Of a DNA stretch of 64,000 nt, positions 37,713 to 56,584 are shown in pieces; positions within the stretch are counted from its first letter, which is position 1; each line of letters begins with the position of its first letter. The translations under genes were made by a program, and so were the position numbers. The DNA is from Centroberyx gerrardi (taxonomy: Eukaryota > Chordata > Actinopteri > Beryciformes > Berycidae). The notes beneath the pieces are model-generated. The model worked only from the letters and a program-made list of their open reading frames with translations, was not told where the DNA came from and searched no databases. Location of the stretch: NCBI RefSeq assembly GCF_048128805.1, contig NC_136010.1, forward strand, positions 22,890,480 through 22,954,479, read 5' to 3'.

Positions 37713-38177
37713 TTAAAGGCCGTTTCCCTTGTTGTAAGTCTGATCTAGTTTGGTTTGGTCTGACCTCACCACCCATTCTTTTGGAAGACAATCAAAGACT
37801 GAACTTAAAAGCCTTCAAGATGCAAAGGAGCAAGACAAACAGTCCGCCTCAGATCTCCCGCTCTTGTTGCTCCTCCTCTCCTCCCCTCTCTCTCTATCTA
37901 CCTCTATACCTTTCCCTCCCTCTCTTTCCCTCCGTCTTCTCCTTTCACCGAGCGTAATCCTCAATCCTTCCATTTTCTCTCTCCTCCCCTCTCTCTCCTC
38001 TTTTATTGCTCTCTCTCTGTTCGTAGATCTTCTCCTCCTCTCATCAACTCCTCTCTTCACCCATTCCATTCTACCCCTCCTCCCTCCTCCTCTCCCTGCC
38101 GTCTCCTCTGTAAACTCTACCCCCCCTTCTCGCCCTCCGTCCCTCATCTGATGGTGATGGAGAGAGGAGCGAGAATG

Positions 38178-38199
38178 GGGGGGGGGGGGGGGGGGGGGG
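38178..38199. repeat. poly(G) tract
   Basis: About 22 consecutive G, flanked by (CA)n and (GT)n arrays on the right. Confidence 0.95.
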
Positions 38200-38374
38200 C
38201 TGGGGGGGAGGGAGAAGAGGAGGAGAAAAAGGGGTGTGTGTGGGTGTGTGTGTGTGTGTGTAAGAGAGGGGAGGGCCTGTGGGGGTTGAGTAAGCCTGGA
38301 CTTGACCCCTGCTTTCTGGGCTCCGAGTAGTCTCCTCTCCACCCTGGGCCAATGACGGATGGAGAGACAGCTCG

Positions 38375-38416
<42 letters not shown>

Positions 38417-38516
38417 TCAGGCCTGCACACACAAGCAGGGAGAGAGTGACCTCCTTTTACTCCGCTACACTCCCACGTGTAAAATACAGATAGCACCCAT
38501 CCGTGTATTAACTCTG

Positions 38517-38561
<45 letters not shown>

Positions 38562-38911
38562 GAGTTTCTGCCTTGGAAATGGGAGACGTGAAATCATGTG
38601 ATGGATGTCCATTTGGGCGCCTGCTAACAAATCCATCTGTCTTTACATCAGTTTGCATCCACATGTACGCGCGTACAATGCCTTTGACTAATGCCTGATA
38701 CAACACACGTATGCACATGTATCTGTGTGTACGTGTGTGTGTGCATCCACACGTTAGGAAATATATGTCCTTTCTCATGCCGGTGACTAATGCCCGATAC
38801 ATCACACCTATCTGTCTTCCCCTGGGTTCAGACCAACAAGATGAACTACAGTTGGGCTCCCTCCTTTCAACAGCCGTAAGCCGAGCGTAGGGGGAGGAGG
38901 CCGCCTCAACA

Positions 38912-38975
38912 GACAGACAGACAGACAGACAGGACAGGACAGACAGGACAGGACAGGACAGGACAGGGGGGTCAC
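38912..38975. repeat. (ACAG)n / (ACAGG)n array
   Basis: Tandem 4-bp units change to 5-bp ACAGG units, with one unit switch in the middle. Confidence 0.93.
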
Positions 38976-39131
38976 AATAAAGAGAATACCAGCCATTTTT
39001 TCCTCTAATTCCCATTCACCACCAATCTGGACCAGGACCCGAAGTGCCCAACATGAATCTTACGGAGCTTACAGGAATCCCACAGAGCCGCCCGTGCCAG
39101 CTGACGATAAATATGGCTTCGGTGTATATAG

Positions 39132-39171
<40 letters not shown>

Positions 39172-39313
39172 GTAAGACACAGGACAATCGTGAGCTGGCG
39201 ATGGGTGCTTAGGGGCTGGTTTGTGCTATGGAGACGGTGCTTTGGGGTGCTACAGAGCTGCGGAGCTAGGTGTGAGCCAAACGTCTCTGAAGGATGATAA
39301 ATCAACTGTGCGG

Positions 39314-39354
<41 letters not shown>

Positions 39355-41718
39355 AGGGTTTTCTTGATCATCTGAAATAACAATGGAAGAGAGATTTGTG
39401 CGTTTGTGTGTGTGAACAAGAGGCTGCGCGAGCGTCGGTATGTAAAAACTGGAGGATGGTTTCTCTATTGATTTTCCCTCAAGGCAACATTTGGGCCGAC
39501 CCCTCCCCCCATCCCTCCACCCTTCTTCTCCCCCCCATCTCTCCCTTTCCTGTAACCTTTTTCTCTCAAGGAAACAATCAGACTCACGGCCGCGGAAGTC
39601 ATCGTTCTCGGGTGTCTCCGCGCAATCCATCACGCCGTTGTTTTCTGTCTTATTTTAGGCCCCGCTCTCGGGCCTGTCCGGTTGTTGTGTTTTGTGCTTT
39701 TCAGCCTAAAAATGGAAGAATAAGTCTGCGAATAGATCCAGTCTGGGCTAACGGCTAATAATACCAGTGGATTGTGTGATTCATGTTCTTTGCACAGGGG
39801 AAAACAAATATAGGTTGAGCTGCGTATGTCATGTCCGCCTGTGGAGTTGTGTTTCAGAGTTTCTTTCTTTCTTTCTTGCTCTCTCTCTCTGTCTCTCTCT
39901 CCCTCACACAAGTATTCCAGGGGCAAGGTCACCAGACAACATGAAACATTTCCCACTATGTATGCTCTCTGCTGCTGGATCTATGCAGTATTGCTGTGCA
40001 GGGTGAGTACTGTTGACTCTAGATAAGAATATGAATGAACCATGTATAGCTGGAGTGGGTGACAGCAGCACTGGTTCACTGTGCCCCTCAAACAACCTGT
40101 CGCCCCTGTATTAGCTTGCCTGGGTTGGGCTTCTGAGCTATATAGCTGGGCCGGACCATATGGATAGTCTCAGGTTAGTGCTGTTTGTCTTTTCCTTCAA
40201 CGGGCTATATGGGATTTTGCTATTTTGTATATGTTGATCCAGTTGACTGAAATAGCTACTGTAGAATAAGATCTCTATGAGACGTTCTAGAACACATAGA
40301 AAACAAAATAAAGTGGCCATTTGTTTCTGTTTCAGTGAATACCTAGACAAAACTAAAAAGACAATTTAAAGGTAGTTTAACACTAGAAAGGCGGATGGAT
40401 TTTGGGGGTAAAAGAGAAGATCAATAAGCCTTTAACTGAAGGGGGTAAATGTATTTATAGCTGCTATTTCCTGGCATGATTTTGAAAAACTTACATACAC
40501 ATAGAATTGTACATAGAAACAAGGTCTAAGAAAAGTCAAGGAGGGAGATTTTGAATGCTGGGATATTGCAGGTCTGAAATTCAAAACAAGAGTCAGTTCA
40601 CCTTGGCTTGGCCTTTCTAGTGTTAAGTGAAAGGTACAGAATTTAAACACTTGGTCAGTGCAGATTTGATTTTGCTTATCTACTGTTTATTATGACGCTC
40701 TATTGATCCTTGTAGGGAGATTTTCTCTTGCCCCGTCCATAGGGAGGTCAGAGGTCAGAACCACACCACTGGAGCTGGTAGGGCTTCAGTGTCTTATTCA
40801 GTGTGGATGCTTACTGACACAGAGGTTTGAACCCTTCTTTAGTTGAAGAATGGTTACAGTCATATTACAAAGGATTAAAAAGAAAAATGAATATTCTCCT
40901 CATAATATCTCACAAATACTTCTGAAATAACATCGGGCAGGTAATCCCGGTTATTGCACTGAGAGTGAGGTTAATGAGTAGGAGGGAGAGATTGGGAGGT
41001 GAGGAATGAGCAGCATGGCATGGGGAGCAGAACAATGCTGATCTCACCTCAGAGAGGAGCGGGACAATGGTGAGAGATCAGACACCTCCGTGACCCCAGA
41101 GCAGGGTCACATAGAACCACATGACAGCCATTCCTAAACACCAATAACAGTGACTTCAATATATAACTCCAAAAAGATTTTTTACTTATACTGGTTGAAA
41201 TGAAATCATTATCTAAATGACTCCATTAATCATTAAATCGAGTTGATCGTTCAATATTTCTGAAACATAAAAAATCCAGGTTGTAAAATCAACCCGTGAC
41301 TTAAGTTACCTAACATCACTTAAAGAAATACTATAAATTGTTTTAATTTTGTGCTATTGATGTTTTTATAGTAGGTGTCACTTTTTTCTAATGAAGGATA
41401 TCTCATTTTTCTCATAATTTGTCCAATGTATTGTGACAAATTAATTTAAATATAGCATAGGTCTAGCATCAAGCATCATCACAAATATGTGTATCTTTAA
41501 ATTTGTGTTTAGCACCTGTTGAGGAGCAATAGTGTCGCCTAGATGTAACTGTGTGTGTGTGTGTGTGAGTGTGTGTACCACCCCCAGGCTAGATGTACTT
41601 TGGTTTATGGAGTCCTTGTTGTATTGCGACCTTTGCCCCGCTCGTTCCTTGACCTTGCGAGGTCGTGTTCTTGAAGGTGCGGTGTGTTTTTGTCACTGTG
41701 CGTGCCATGGCTCCTGGT

Positions 41719-41759
<41 letters not shown>

Positions 41760-42173
41760 TCTTACTATAAAAGAATGAACTCCCACTTTTTTTGGAAATA
41801 AATTAGAGGTTTAGGTGAAAAGCTTCATGATTTTTTCCACCATACCGTGCATAATATTAGTTTATAAATAGTTGAAATGCTTGTACTTCTTATAATAAAA
41901 ATGTTATATGAATGACTCACTTGTTTGAGTTGCAGACCTAATAACTTCCCATTGTAACATAATTAGTTAATAGTCATTCATGAAAGTTAAACACTGATGT
42001 TTCTTATTACTGCTCAGAAACAGATGTGCCACTGCAAAGGAGCTCATCAGGGAATAGAATAGTAAATCACAATAGAATGGGGTTCCTGGGGTGAAACTAA
42101 CCACATACCTACATACAGCCTGCCCCCCTGTTGCCTACTTCTGCCCCCCCACCCCCCATCCCCCCCCACACAC

Positions 42174-42210
<37 letters not shown>

Positions 42211-43152
42211 ATCCTAAGCACATAGCTGCAATATTCCTATCTTCTCACATGGGATCAGCTCCAAATCATGGCAACATGAGGTCCTTTGCAGAAGCGTTCA
42301 AAATACTATAGCAACCATAACCGACGCCCTGTTGGAAGACTGCTGAGGCTTAGTGGAAGACACTGTTTGGCCCGCTGGTGAACCTATATGAACACTCCTC
42401 TATGAGGGTCAATATAAGCGAATGTATGACACCCATTTCAGTTTGCCTTTCATGCACTTTAAAATAAGAAAGTTGTCTGATTTGTGTCTGATTGAGGCTG
42501 TGGTCTTCGTCTTTTCTGATAATTCTTTTGTTTTTTCTCCTTCATGTGCATTTTTACAATTTTAAAATTTTTGGAAGTCTATAAAAAGATTTCTTCTCCG
42601 CCATTTTTTGTGCCTTATTGAAACCATGGTCTCCCAACATGGCCGCTAGGGGCGTCTAGAATGCTTCTGCAATGCCTCAATAATATGAATGTACTTTTAG
42701 AGCATTCATAAACATGCTTAATTCAGTCTTTCACTCTTTCTGACTGTGGGTCAATACATGTTCTGTACTATTTCATCTCCTTTCGTACTGAATCACTATA
42801 GGACTTTCACTGACAGACTTTTCTTATTTTAGTTCTTTTTCATGAGGGAGATGATTTTCAGAGCTATGAGCATAACCAGAGGTGTCACAGAGCCTGTGTC
42901 TCCTGTGATGCTTTGCAGTTTGAGCTGAGTTTAAATTCATTCTTAGTTTTTTAGACATTATCTCTGCTGTCCTGAGGAAACAGTGGACTGGAGCCCAGGA
43001 TCCCTCTCCGGGCTCCGAGACGCCACAACACACGGCCAGTGATTAGAGCTGTGCAGAGCAACACATCCCACAAGGAGAACGTCACACTTTGGCGAGGAGA
43101 AGGGGAAAAAAAAGTCTCAATTCACATACACAGTATTAAAAAGCGCACATAA

Positions 43153-43194
<42 letters not shown>

Positions 43195-43343
43195 TTCTGC
43201 TCCTGACACACAGAGCGATGGATAGGGCCTTAGGGGGGAATCGCTGAACAGACAACCAGCGGAAGTTTTGATTTAAAGGCTGAATATTACTTGAATAAAT
43301 GTCCGTGCCACCACCATCCCACACACTCTCTCACTCTCTGTCT

Positions 43344-43381
<38 letters not shown>

Positions 43382-44679
43382 CAGAGAGACAAAAGGCACT
43401 AACCCTAGAAGAACCACAGAGCGTTTAAAGACAATATCCTGTTTTGAAGTGTGGATGGAGGGAATAATTGAATGGAGCGGTCAAGGAGCAGGACCCTGGG
43501 AAAGACCGTCTGCAGCCGTAGACAAAGGAGAAAAAGCCATTCCTCACTATCGGCCGCCCCGCTCCCTCATATTATCGCTGGACTGTAGCCCTTTTCCTCC
43601 TTATCCAGCAAGTGAGCTGTTGCAGCACACACACACACACGCACACACACACACACACACACACACGTTGAGCTGTCTCGGTGCCGTCCAGGAAGACATA
43701 GTGCTGTAGAGAGACATGAGGGAAGGGGGAAATGCAGGACCCTCAGGAGCTGAATCACACGCACATATGCACACACACACGCAGCAAAAGAGAAACCATT
43801 CTCTTGAAGGATGGGATATAGAGTATGCGGCGCTCTGACACACCAAATTTAAAAATTATTACAGAAACACAACAATCATCGTGGCCTTGACACCGGCTTG
43901 ACCCCGGCCTTGATGCTTTCAGGTCTAAATCAAACGCAAGGTTTCTGTCGTCAGCATCGTCTGTCATACCAAATAAATGTTTTAGCCTTAACCTAACAAT
44001 AGTAAATTACATGTGCATGGCAGGAGCAGCCAAGGTGTACCGAGACAAGACAAAGTACAGCTACAAGGATGGAGAAAATATACTGTAGAGGGAAGAGGTT
44101 TAAATGCATAACTGTGCACTTACGCCTCGTTATGTAGTTCTCTCGGAGTGCTCAGTGTTTTAAGAAACAAGTTTTCATTGGCAAAGTAGTACGTACAGTC
44201 ATTGTTTTTTTCCCCACTCTTGCTATAAAAAGGCTAAAGCAACACAAGGAGTCTGAAAGAGTGGGGGGAAGCCTGAGGCAGTTTTTCAAAGTCTGGGTTG
44301 GGATCCAAAGTAAGGTCATGGGAAGATCAGAATCGATCCCCAGACTATTCTGGAGAGAAGTTTGTATGACATCTCTGGTTATATTATTATGTTCCAAATC
44401 CCTGCAGCATAAGGTGAAAATGTAAAGATAACATAGACTAGTTTTATATTGTTACATTTTCAAATTAACCTGCACAATAGCTTGCAAAATTCAGTATCAG
44501 TGCCAGTGAACAAATGTGAAAATGTGGTTTGCCTGGGGGGGGGGGGGGAAAGTCTGAAAACCCCGAGCCGAGGAAGGGACAGGCTGCTGTGTGAGATAAC
44601 ATCGGGAATCCTCAAGGTTTCCTCCCCCTCTGCAACCCCTCCACCCCCCCCCCCACCCCAACCCAGTCACACTCCAGAG

Positions 44680-44830
44680 GTTTTACTGTGACGCGGCCAT
44701 AATGAAGACACTAAATTCACAGGCAATTGAATGTAAACGCGGCCGTAAGAGCTCCTGATTGAGCCTGTGTCTCTGCGTGGAGGAGCTGTCTATTTAGCAC
44801 TCAGAGCTTTGAAGGAAGGAGGCAGGGGCT
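44680..44830. promoter_or_regulatory. candidate conserved non-coding element 3' of gata5
   Basis: Non-repetitive sequence with 'gacgcggccataatgaagac', 'caggcaattgaatgtaaac' and 'gcggccgtaagagctcctga'. It lies about 1.6 kb beyond the proposed gata5 transcript end. Chosen by appearance only. Confidence 0.3.
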
Positions 44831-44837
44831 GTTACAG

Positions 44838-44884
<47 letters not shown>

Positions 44885-44994
44885 GGGATGGGGGGTGGTT
44901 TGGGTATTGACTTTGAGGCTATACAAGTATTGAGTTTATCTATATTCTGTCTATATAAGTGTTGTTTCAATATCCAGATATAACTTCCTAAACA

Positions 44995-45335
44995 TCCATC
45001 TTAACAAGTTATTTAATCTGGCATTGAGTCTTAAAAATTGTATTTTTCTGAAAACAAGTGAAAAACTTGCCAATGGGTTGAGATAATTGCACTTACTTCC
45101 AATGTGGGTTCCCTTGTTTCAGGAATTTTCTAGAAACAAATTGTGCCAATATCTTGAAAGATATTTCATTATCCACTGGTATCAAGAAAATGACACTGGA
45201 TTCAAGAAAATGCTTGAAACAAGTTGATTTGCACTGGAAACACTTGAAATTATTCCACCCCATTGGTGAGTTTTTTTCACTTGTTTTCTTTTTTTTATAT
45301 TAGACTGAATAACATGTTAAGATGGACACTCTTTG
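44995..45335. repeat. MITE-like dispersed repeat, copy 3 (most complete)
   Basis: Bounded by 'catccatcttaacaagtta' and the inverted 'taacatgttaagatgga'. The interior has repeated 'cttgaaacaagt' / 'acttgttt' phrases. Confidence 0.8.
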
Positions 45336-46279
45336 CAGCACAGTCTCATTACAAACTACAGCTAGTGCTCCCATCCCGGCCTCAGAACATCCTCCTGTCC
45401 ATTTAGTAAACTCACTTTGCTCGCTGCCTGACCAAATTCATATGTCTGCATCCTCACATCTCGCTGCAACAACCCTCTCCTCTCCCAGCAACAGATAAGA
45501 ACAGCAGCAACTTGGCCAACAGTCATAAAGCGGCTCAGTGTCGGTGCAGCGGAGCCTGGATGTCGCCGTGGGTGCAGTAAAGCAGCAGCCTTGTTGCTGA
45601 CTGGTCTGTATTTTGCTGCGCGGTGCGGCCGCTCCGACCCGGCCGCCATAAAGCGGAGTTGGAACACAACCTTTGGTCGACACCGTCGGCTTGAGCAACC
45701 AACAGGAGCACACACCCTCCTTGCACACACACGCATGCACTCACACACACATGCATACACAACTGTGTGCATGTGGAAGCTTACACCACGCATTAACAAA
45801 GATATGTTTGCAAAACACCCATGTGACAAACACCTTCGCCCACAAACACCTTCGAAGAAATGCCCAAGACAAACTGATTGCACTTTTTTAGGACCATATT
45901 GATGAACTAATATATTGGATAAAAACACACCTGAGAGAGAGAGAGAGCATCAGTGAGGGGAGTTGAATCAGAAAAGACAAAAGTAATGGTAGATGTTATA
46001 TGATATGGGTGTCAACTAATTGTTTTTACTGTAAACAACATGCTGGATGTGCATGGAAATAACCTAATTGTCCATATTTCAGAGCCTGTTGGTCCACATC
46101 TATGAAGTGAAAATATCATATATATGATAAATCACTAAACACAAGGAATAAAGTTGTCACCTAAGTTAACTTGAAACTGGAGATATTTATGAATTTCGTT
46201 TTTAGATTTACTTGAAAACCATCACACAATTGTTTTGAAAATAAATTCCCAAAAATCAAATGAATAAGTTATGAATCAG

Positions 46280-47614
46280 TTTATTAACCTGAACAGATTC
46301 CAAAGAGCATTGCAAAAAAAAAAAAAGAAAGAAAAAAAAAAGAAATCGAGAGGCTGGGTTTACACACTCAGTTCTCTAGAACAATATAACAATAAAATTC
46401 CCTTACATATTGACAAAATATAGGCAACAAAATTAGATTAATATATTTAGAATAATTTCATGCTCTTTTTGTTTTGCCTTCAATTTTGGAGAAAAATGGA
46501 GTCATTGCACTTTCATTTATGCCAAAAGCTAAAACAGTAAAATTATGATAAACCTCTGATATGTAGTCATGGCCTCTAGATCAAAAAGGCTGGTCCTGAT
46601 TTTTTTTTAAAATCTCACAACCAGAGATACAGTTTGTATCTATTGTATTTTATAAAACTTGTTTATAATTTATAGAAAACAAATCAATCATATAATCTAT
46701 GCAGCTTAGAGGCCACACTACACACCAGCCATTCTAAAAGGGGAACAGTGAGCAGTGGGCTGGCTTTAGTGTTCACGATGACTTTTAACTGTCCTTATCT
46801 CAACATAAATAATGTATCTATAAAAGTTAATCATCTACACGTCGGTAATGAGACATGTTCAACAGCCATAAAAAAGGTATTTTCTGTCCATCCTCCGGTT
46901 TTCTCTGTGAACACTCTGACGATAACATGTTGAAACTGCCTCTCATTATGTTTTTCAAAATCGACGAACACCGGTGACAACAACAAACACATAAGGAAAC
47001 TAACAAGAACATCAATTATCAGCTATAAAACGTAGTTATCGTCGTTTCTTGATTGCCTTCACATCGGTATCTTTGCTAGAGTGCTTCTCCAAAAGGAAGA
47101 CACTCAGTAATAGGTAGTTCTCGTCACCAGTCTTTTGTCTGCGGCCTGTTGGATCTGAGTTCAGGAGAGCCAGGCGTCAGTGTCTGGTCCTGGGTCAGCT
47201 ATGCTCTTCGCTCCGGATGAGCTGTCATGCGGGTGTGCTGCGGCTAACAGGATATACAGTCCTACGTGTGTAAAACTGCAGTCCAGTTACCCCGTGTCTT
47301 TATAAGTTATAGTTTGGTCCAGGTAAGCTGTGTTCCGGCTGAGCCTGTAAGTAACAGGACCAACCTGATGCACGATAAGAGGTTTATATCAAGCAGGTGA
47401 GACGGCCTCAGGTCAAGTGAGCCAGGATCAGATCTAGTCCCACTGTTTCTGCACGCCTGCTTCACCCCTGCCGCACTGTTGCCCCCAGAGAATGGCAAAA
47501 GTTCAGGGGACAATCACTGCAGTAGCGGAGAGACTTCCATAATGGCCTCCGGGATGAAGCCAAATCAAGATGCATGGTAGTCTTGCTATGCTGCGCTGGT
47601 GGAGCGGTGACTCC
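46280..47614 (-). other. gata5: gata5 3' UTR with candidate poly(A) signal
   Basis: AT-rich, non-repetitive sequence after the stop codon. A minus-strand AATAAA at 46280-46285 is a plausible end, giving a 3' UTR of about 1.3 kb. Other AATAAA-like hexamers occur, so the true end is uncertain. Confidence 0.45.
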
Positions 47615-54143
<6,529 letters not shown>

Positions 54144-54973
54144 TTTGACAACTTATTATGTCCTGTTTAGAAGATAGAAAATATGTTTTTTTCTGATGAT
54201 GTTCTCAGTCCGGTGGTGTGATACTGTCCACGCGTAAAGGCACGTCCACGCTCCCCCGAGGGAATTCTGTGGGTCTTTTTGAACCGTTGATAGGATAAAA
54301 ACCTTCTGGAAGTTTCCTGGCCTGGAAAGAAATCAGACAATAAACAAATTAGGGCCATAATTATGGAAATGAAGGAAACCCAATCAATCACAATCGCAAT
54401 CGTCACCTCCAAGTCTGGCATTCACACCAGCAGCCTCAAGGACAGTTATGATGTTGTCATTTTCACATTTTTGTACACAGTTATCTTTTCTTTCTTTCTT
54501 TTTTTTTATTTTTATTTTTTATAAATATACCCTTGAAGAATCGTTCTCATAATTGTGTGTAGGTTAAATAGAAGTTGGCTTGCAGTCACGCATAATGGAG
54601 GAGCCACAGCAAAGAAAAACTTCAACAATCGATCAATATCATCAGCCATATTTCACTTGTATCATTCTGATTGACATTAAATGGATTAAAATGACACTAA
54701 TGATCGGTGATATCTGTCCATGTAGATAGAGCAAACTATCAGCGACCCCAGATATCCTGCAGCAGCACACTGCCCGCCGCACGTCTCATTAAATCATAAC
54801 TATAACAGGAACCAAATCAAACAACAGAACAGATAGCAAGCCCTGTTCCATATCTGCCGTGCATATATTTTCTATCAATAGCAACTCAAATCACATAAAA
54901 CGTTGATAATAGCCCTTGCTGCGCATAGGAGGAATACAATTTCATTCCAAGGGCTCTCAGTGTATTATCTCAC

Positions 54974-55230
54974 CAGATAAGGACGGTCGGGTGATAAAAA
55001 GTCCGGTCCTTAGCCTTACAAACTCAATAGAAGAGCGCAGCGGGCAAACTTGGTCACTCCAGACAGATACAGACCGACGAGGGAACACCGTGGAGCCTCT
55101 CCAAATATCCCCAACTCTGGTTCATGCGTAAAAGTTGCGCGCAGTGCTCGGAGAAAAATAAAAGCAAGCTCGGGACGATTGCAGCCTCTCTCTTCCTGCC
55201 GGTATATCTGGAGATAGTTACTGTCGCTGA
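54974..55230 (-). promoter_or_regulatory. gata5: proposed gata5 non-coding first exon and promoter region
   Basis: A donor-like CTG|GTGAGA ends at 54974 on the minus strand and would splice to the acceptor at 54162. The sequence upstream (54975-55440) is CpG-rich, unlike its AT-rich surroundings, as expected for a fish developmental promoter. Several GATA motifs lie at 54965-54980 and 55200-55245. No clear TATA box was found, so the start site is not placed. An alternative strong donor AAAAAG|GTGAGT lies at 55597 and could define another first exon. Confidence 0.4.
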
Positions 55231-55619
55231 TAATTGCTGATATGAGTGTGCTCCTATTCGCTCCCCTACTGGAAAATTTGTATGGGAGAGAAACACGTGA
55301 CGCAGCCCGCTGCTCCGAGGTAGGTAGGGAGGGAGGGAGGGCCCCTGGGTGCCGGAGAGGGGAGGAGAGGGGCCCGAGGGTGGGGGTGGCGGGTGAGGGG
55401 ACGTGAGTACCAGCTTTAATGGCACCTGTAGTGCACCTTTTAATGTTTTAGAGTCGATCAGAGTTCATGTTTCACTAGAAAGAAGGCAGCCGCAGCGGTT
55501 TGGACAGATTTAGAAGCATATGGAGAGTAAACCCAACTAACTTCAGTTCATCCAGTAGGCCGACTCAGTTTTATATACGGAATAGAGCGTACTCACCTTT
55601 TTAGAGCTGACATAAATCT

Positions 55620-55830
55620 TCTTTTTCTTCGTTTTTACATAAATTCATAGTGTACATCATAGTAAATAGTATCAAACTGATGTAGCTCAAGTTATAGGAA
55701 GATAGGGCATTTTAAGGAGAGGGACATAGGCCTAAATAAACGCTTTTCTGAAATTATAATTGAGTTTTATATCGGTGGTTGTTTGCCTTATGATGATCAC
55801 CCATCTTTAAATTTACCACATCACTGGATT
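55620..55830 (+). repeat. dispersed repeat copy upstream of gata5
   Basis: Shares cataaattcatrgtgyacatc, 'aaatagyatcaaa', a 'cttttctg' stretch and 'cacccatctt' with 3755-3960, and part of it with 50160-50260 inverted. It is an old transposon-like family of unknown class. Confidence 0.65.
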
Positions 55831-56503
55831 AAACAACAACACTTAATTTAGAAATTAACAATTACAGGCCAAACTTCCGTCTCCATTCCTCCTGTTATCA
55901 TTTGTCAAAAATTAAAATCCAAATTCTAATAGTCAAACTGAGCCTAAATAACTTCTATGCATATTAAAGCGACTATAATATAACAAATAGACCAATCTCC
56001 ACCATTTTATAATAGTGGGTATATATCAGTGGTGCTTGTAAGGAGCCGTTAACTCAACTCATGAAAACACACGTTGCAGTAAAATGACCGATCCTCGAAA
56101 GAGAAAGTTATGTACGGTTTTATGGTGAGATAAATCTCTACGAGTTCTCTGTAAAAGCAGAAATCCGATAAGAAATACGACCAATAACCTGGTGAAACAA
56201 CAATAATTACAGCAAGGCTTAATGTTGTCCTGCAGCACGAGGCCGCCGCTGCTAATGATGTGGCACCGTGGAGTTATGAAGATATGATTATCATGCTGAA
56301 TAACCTCAGCAGCGCGCCAGATGTTGATCATGTTGAGATATTGATTCGGAGATGAAATAAAATAATAAAAAATAATATACAATAAAATAAAATAAAATAA
56401 AATAAAAACAGCTATTTCTGTAGAAAATTTCTGGGTACAATATAGGCCGTGGGAAAAAAAGATACAATAAAGTACTACAATATTGTGGGCTGTAGCCCAG
56501 ATT

Positions 56504-56584
56504 AGAATATTGCCATTATAATGGCAATATTCTTCTATATTCAGATTAGAATATTGCCATTATAATGGCAATATTCTAATCTGA
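56504..56584. repeat. perfect palindromes, two copies
   Basis: A 30-bp perfect palindrome (agaatattgccatta and its complement) at 56504-56533 is followed by a 44-bp perfect palindrome at 56541-56584 containing the same core. Each has no loop, so it can extrude as a cruciform or hairpin. Confidence 0.95.

Larger units (their letters stand above)
30601..46279. other. gene-poor interval, part 3, up to gata5 3' end
   Basis: About 15.7 kb with no recognised exon. It holds more than a dozen (CA)n/(GT)n arrays (for example 31685-31770, 32876-32912, 33269-33320, 37448-37503, 38374-38414, 44837-44881), (CTTT)n at 33583-33650, (CT)n at 33834-33867, a G tract at 38178-38199, (ACAGG)n at 38925-38966 and MITE copies at 32160 and 44995. 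Confidence 0.6.

Noticed and set aside
38071..39015. 314-codon minus-strand open frame, the longest in the window
   Set aside because: It runs through three (CA)n arrays, the poly(G) tract and the ACAGG array. The product is mostly microsatellite translation (VCVCV, PPPPP), with no homology or splice structure.
45362..45928. 188-codon minus-strand frame
   Set aside because: No recognisable domain, no supporting neighbour exon, and part of it is CA-rich. The overlapping frames are equally open.
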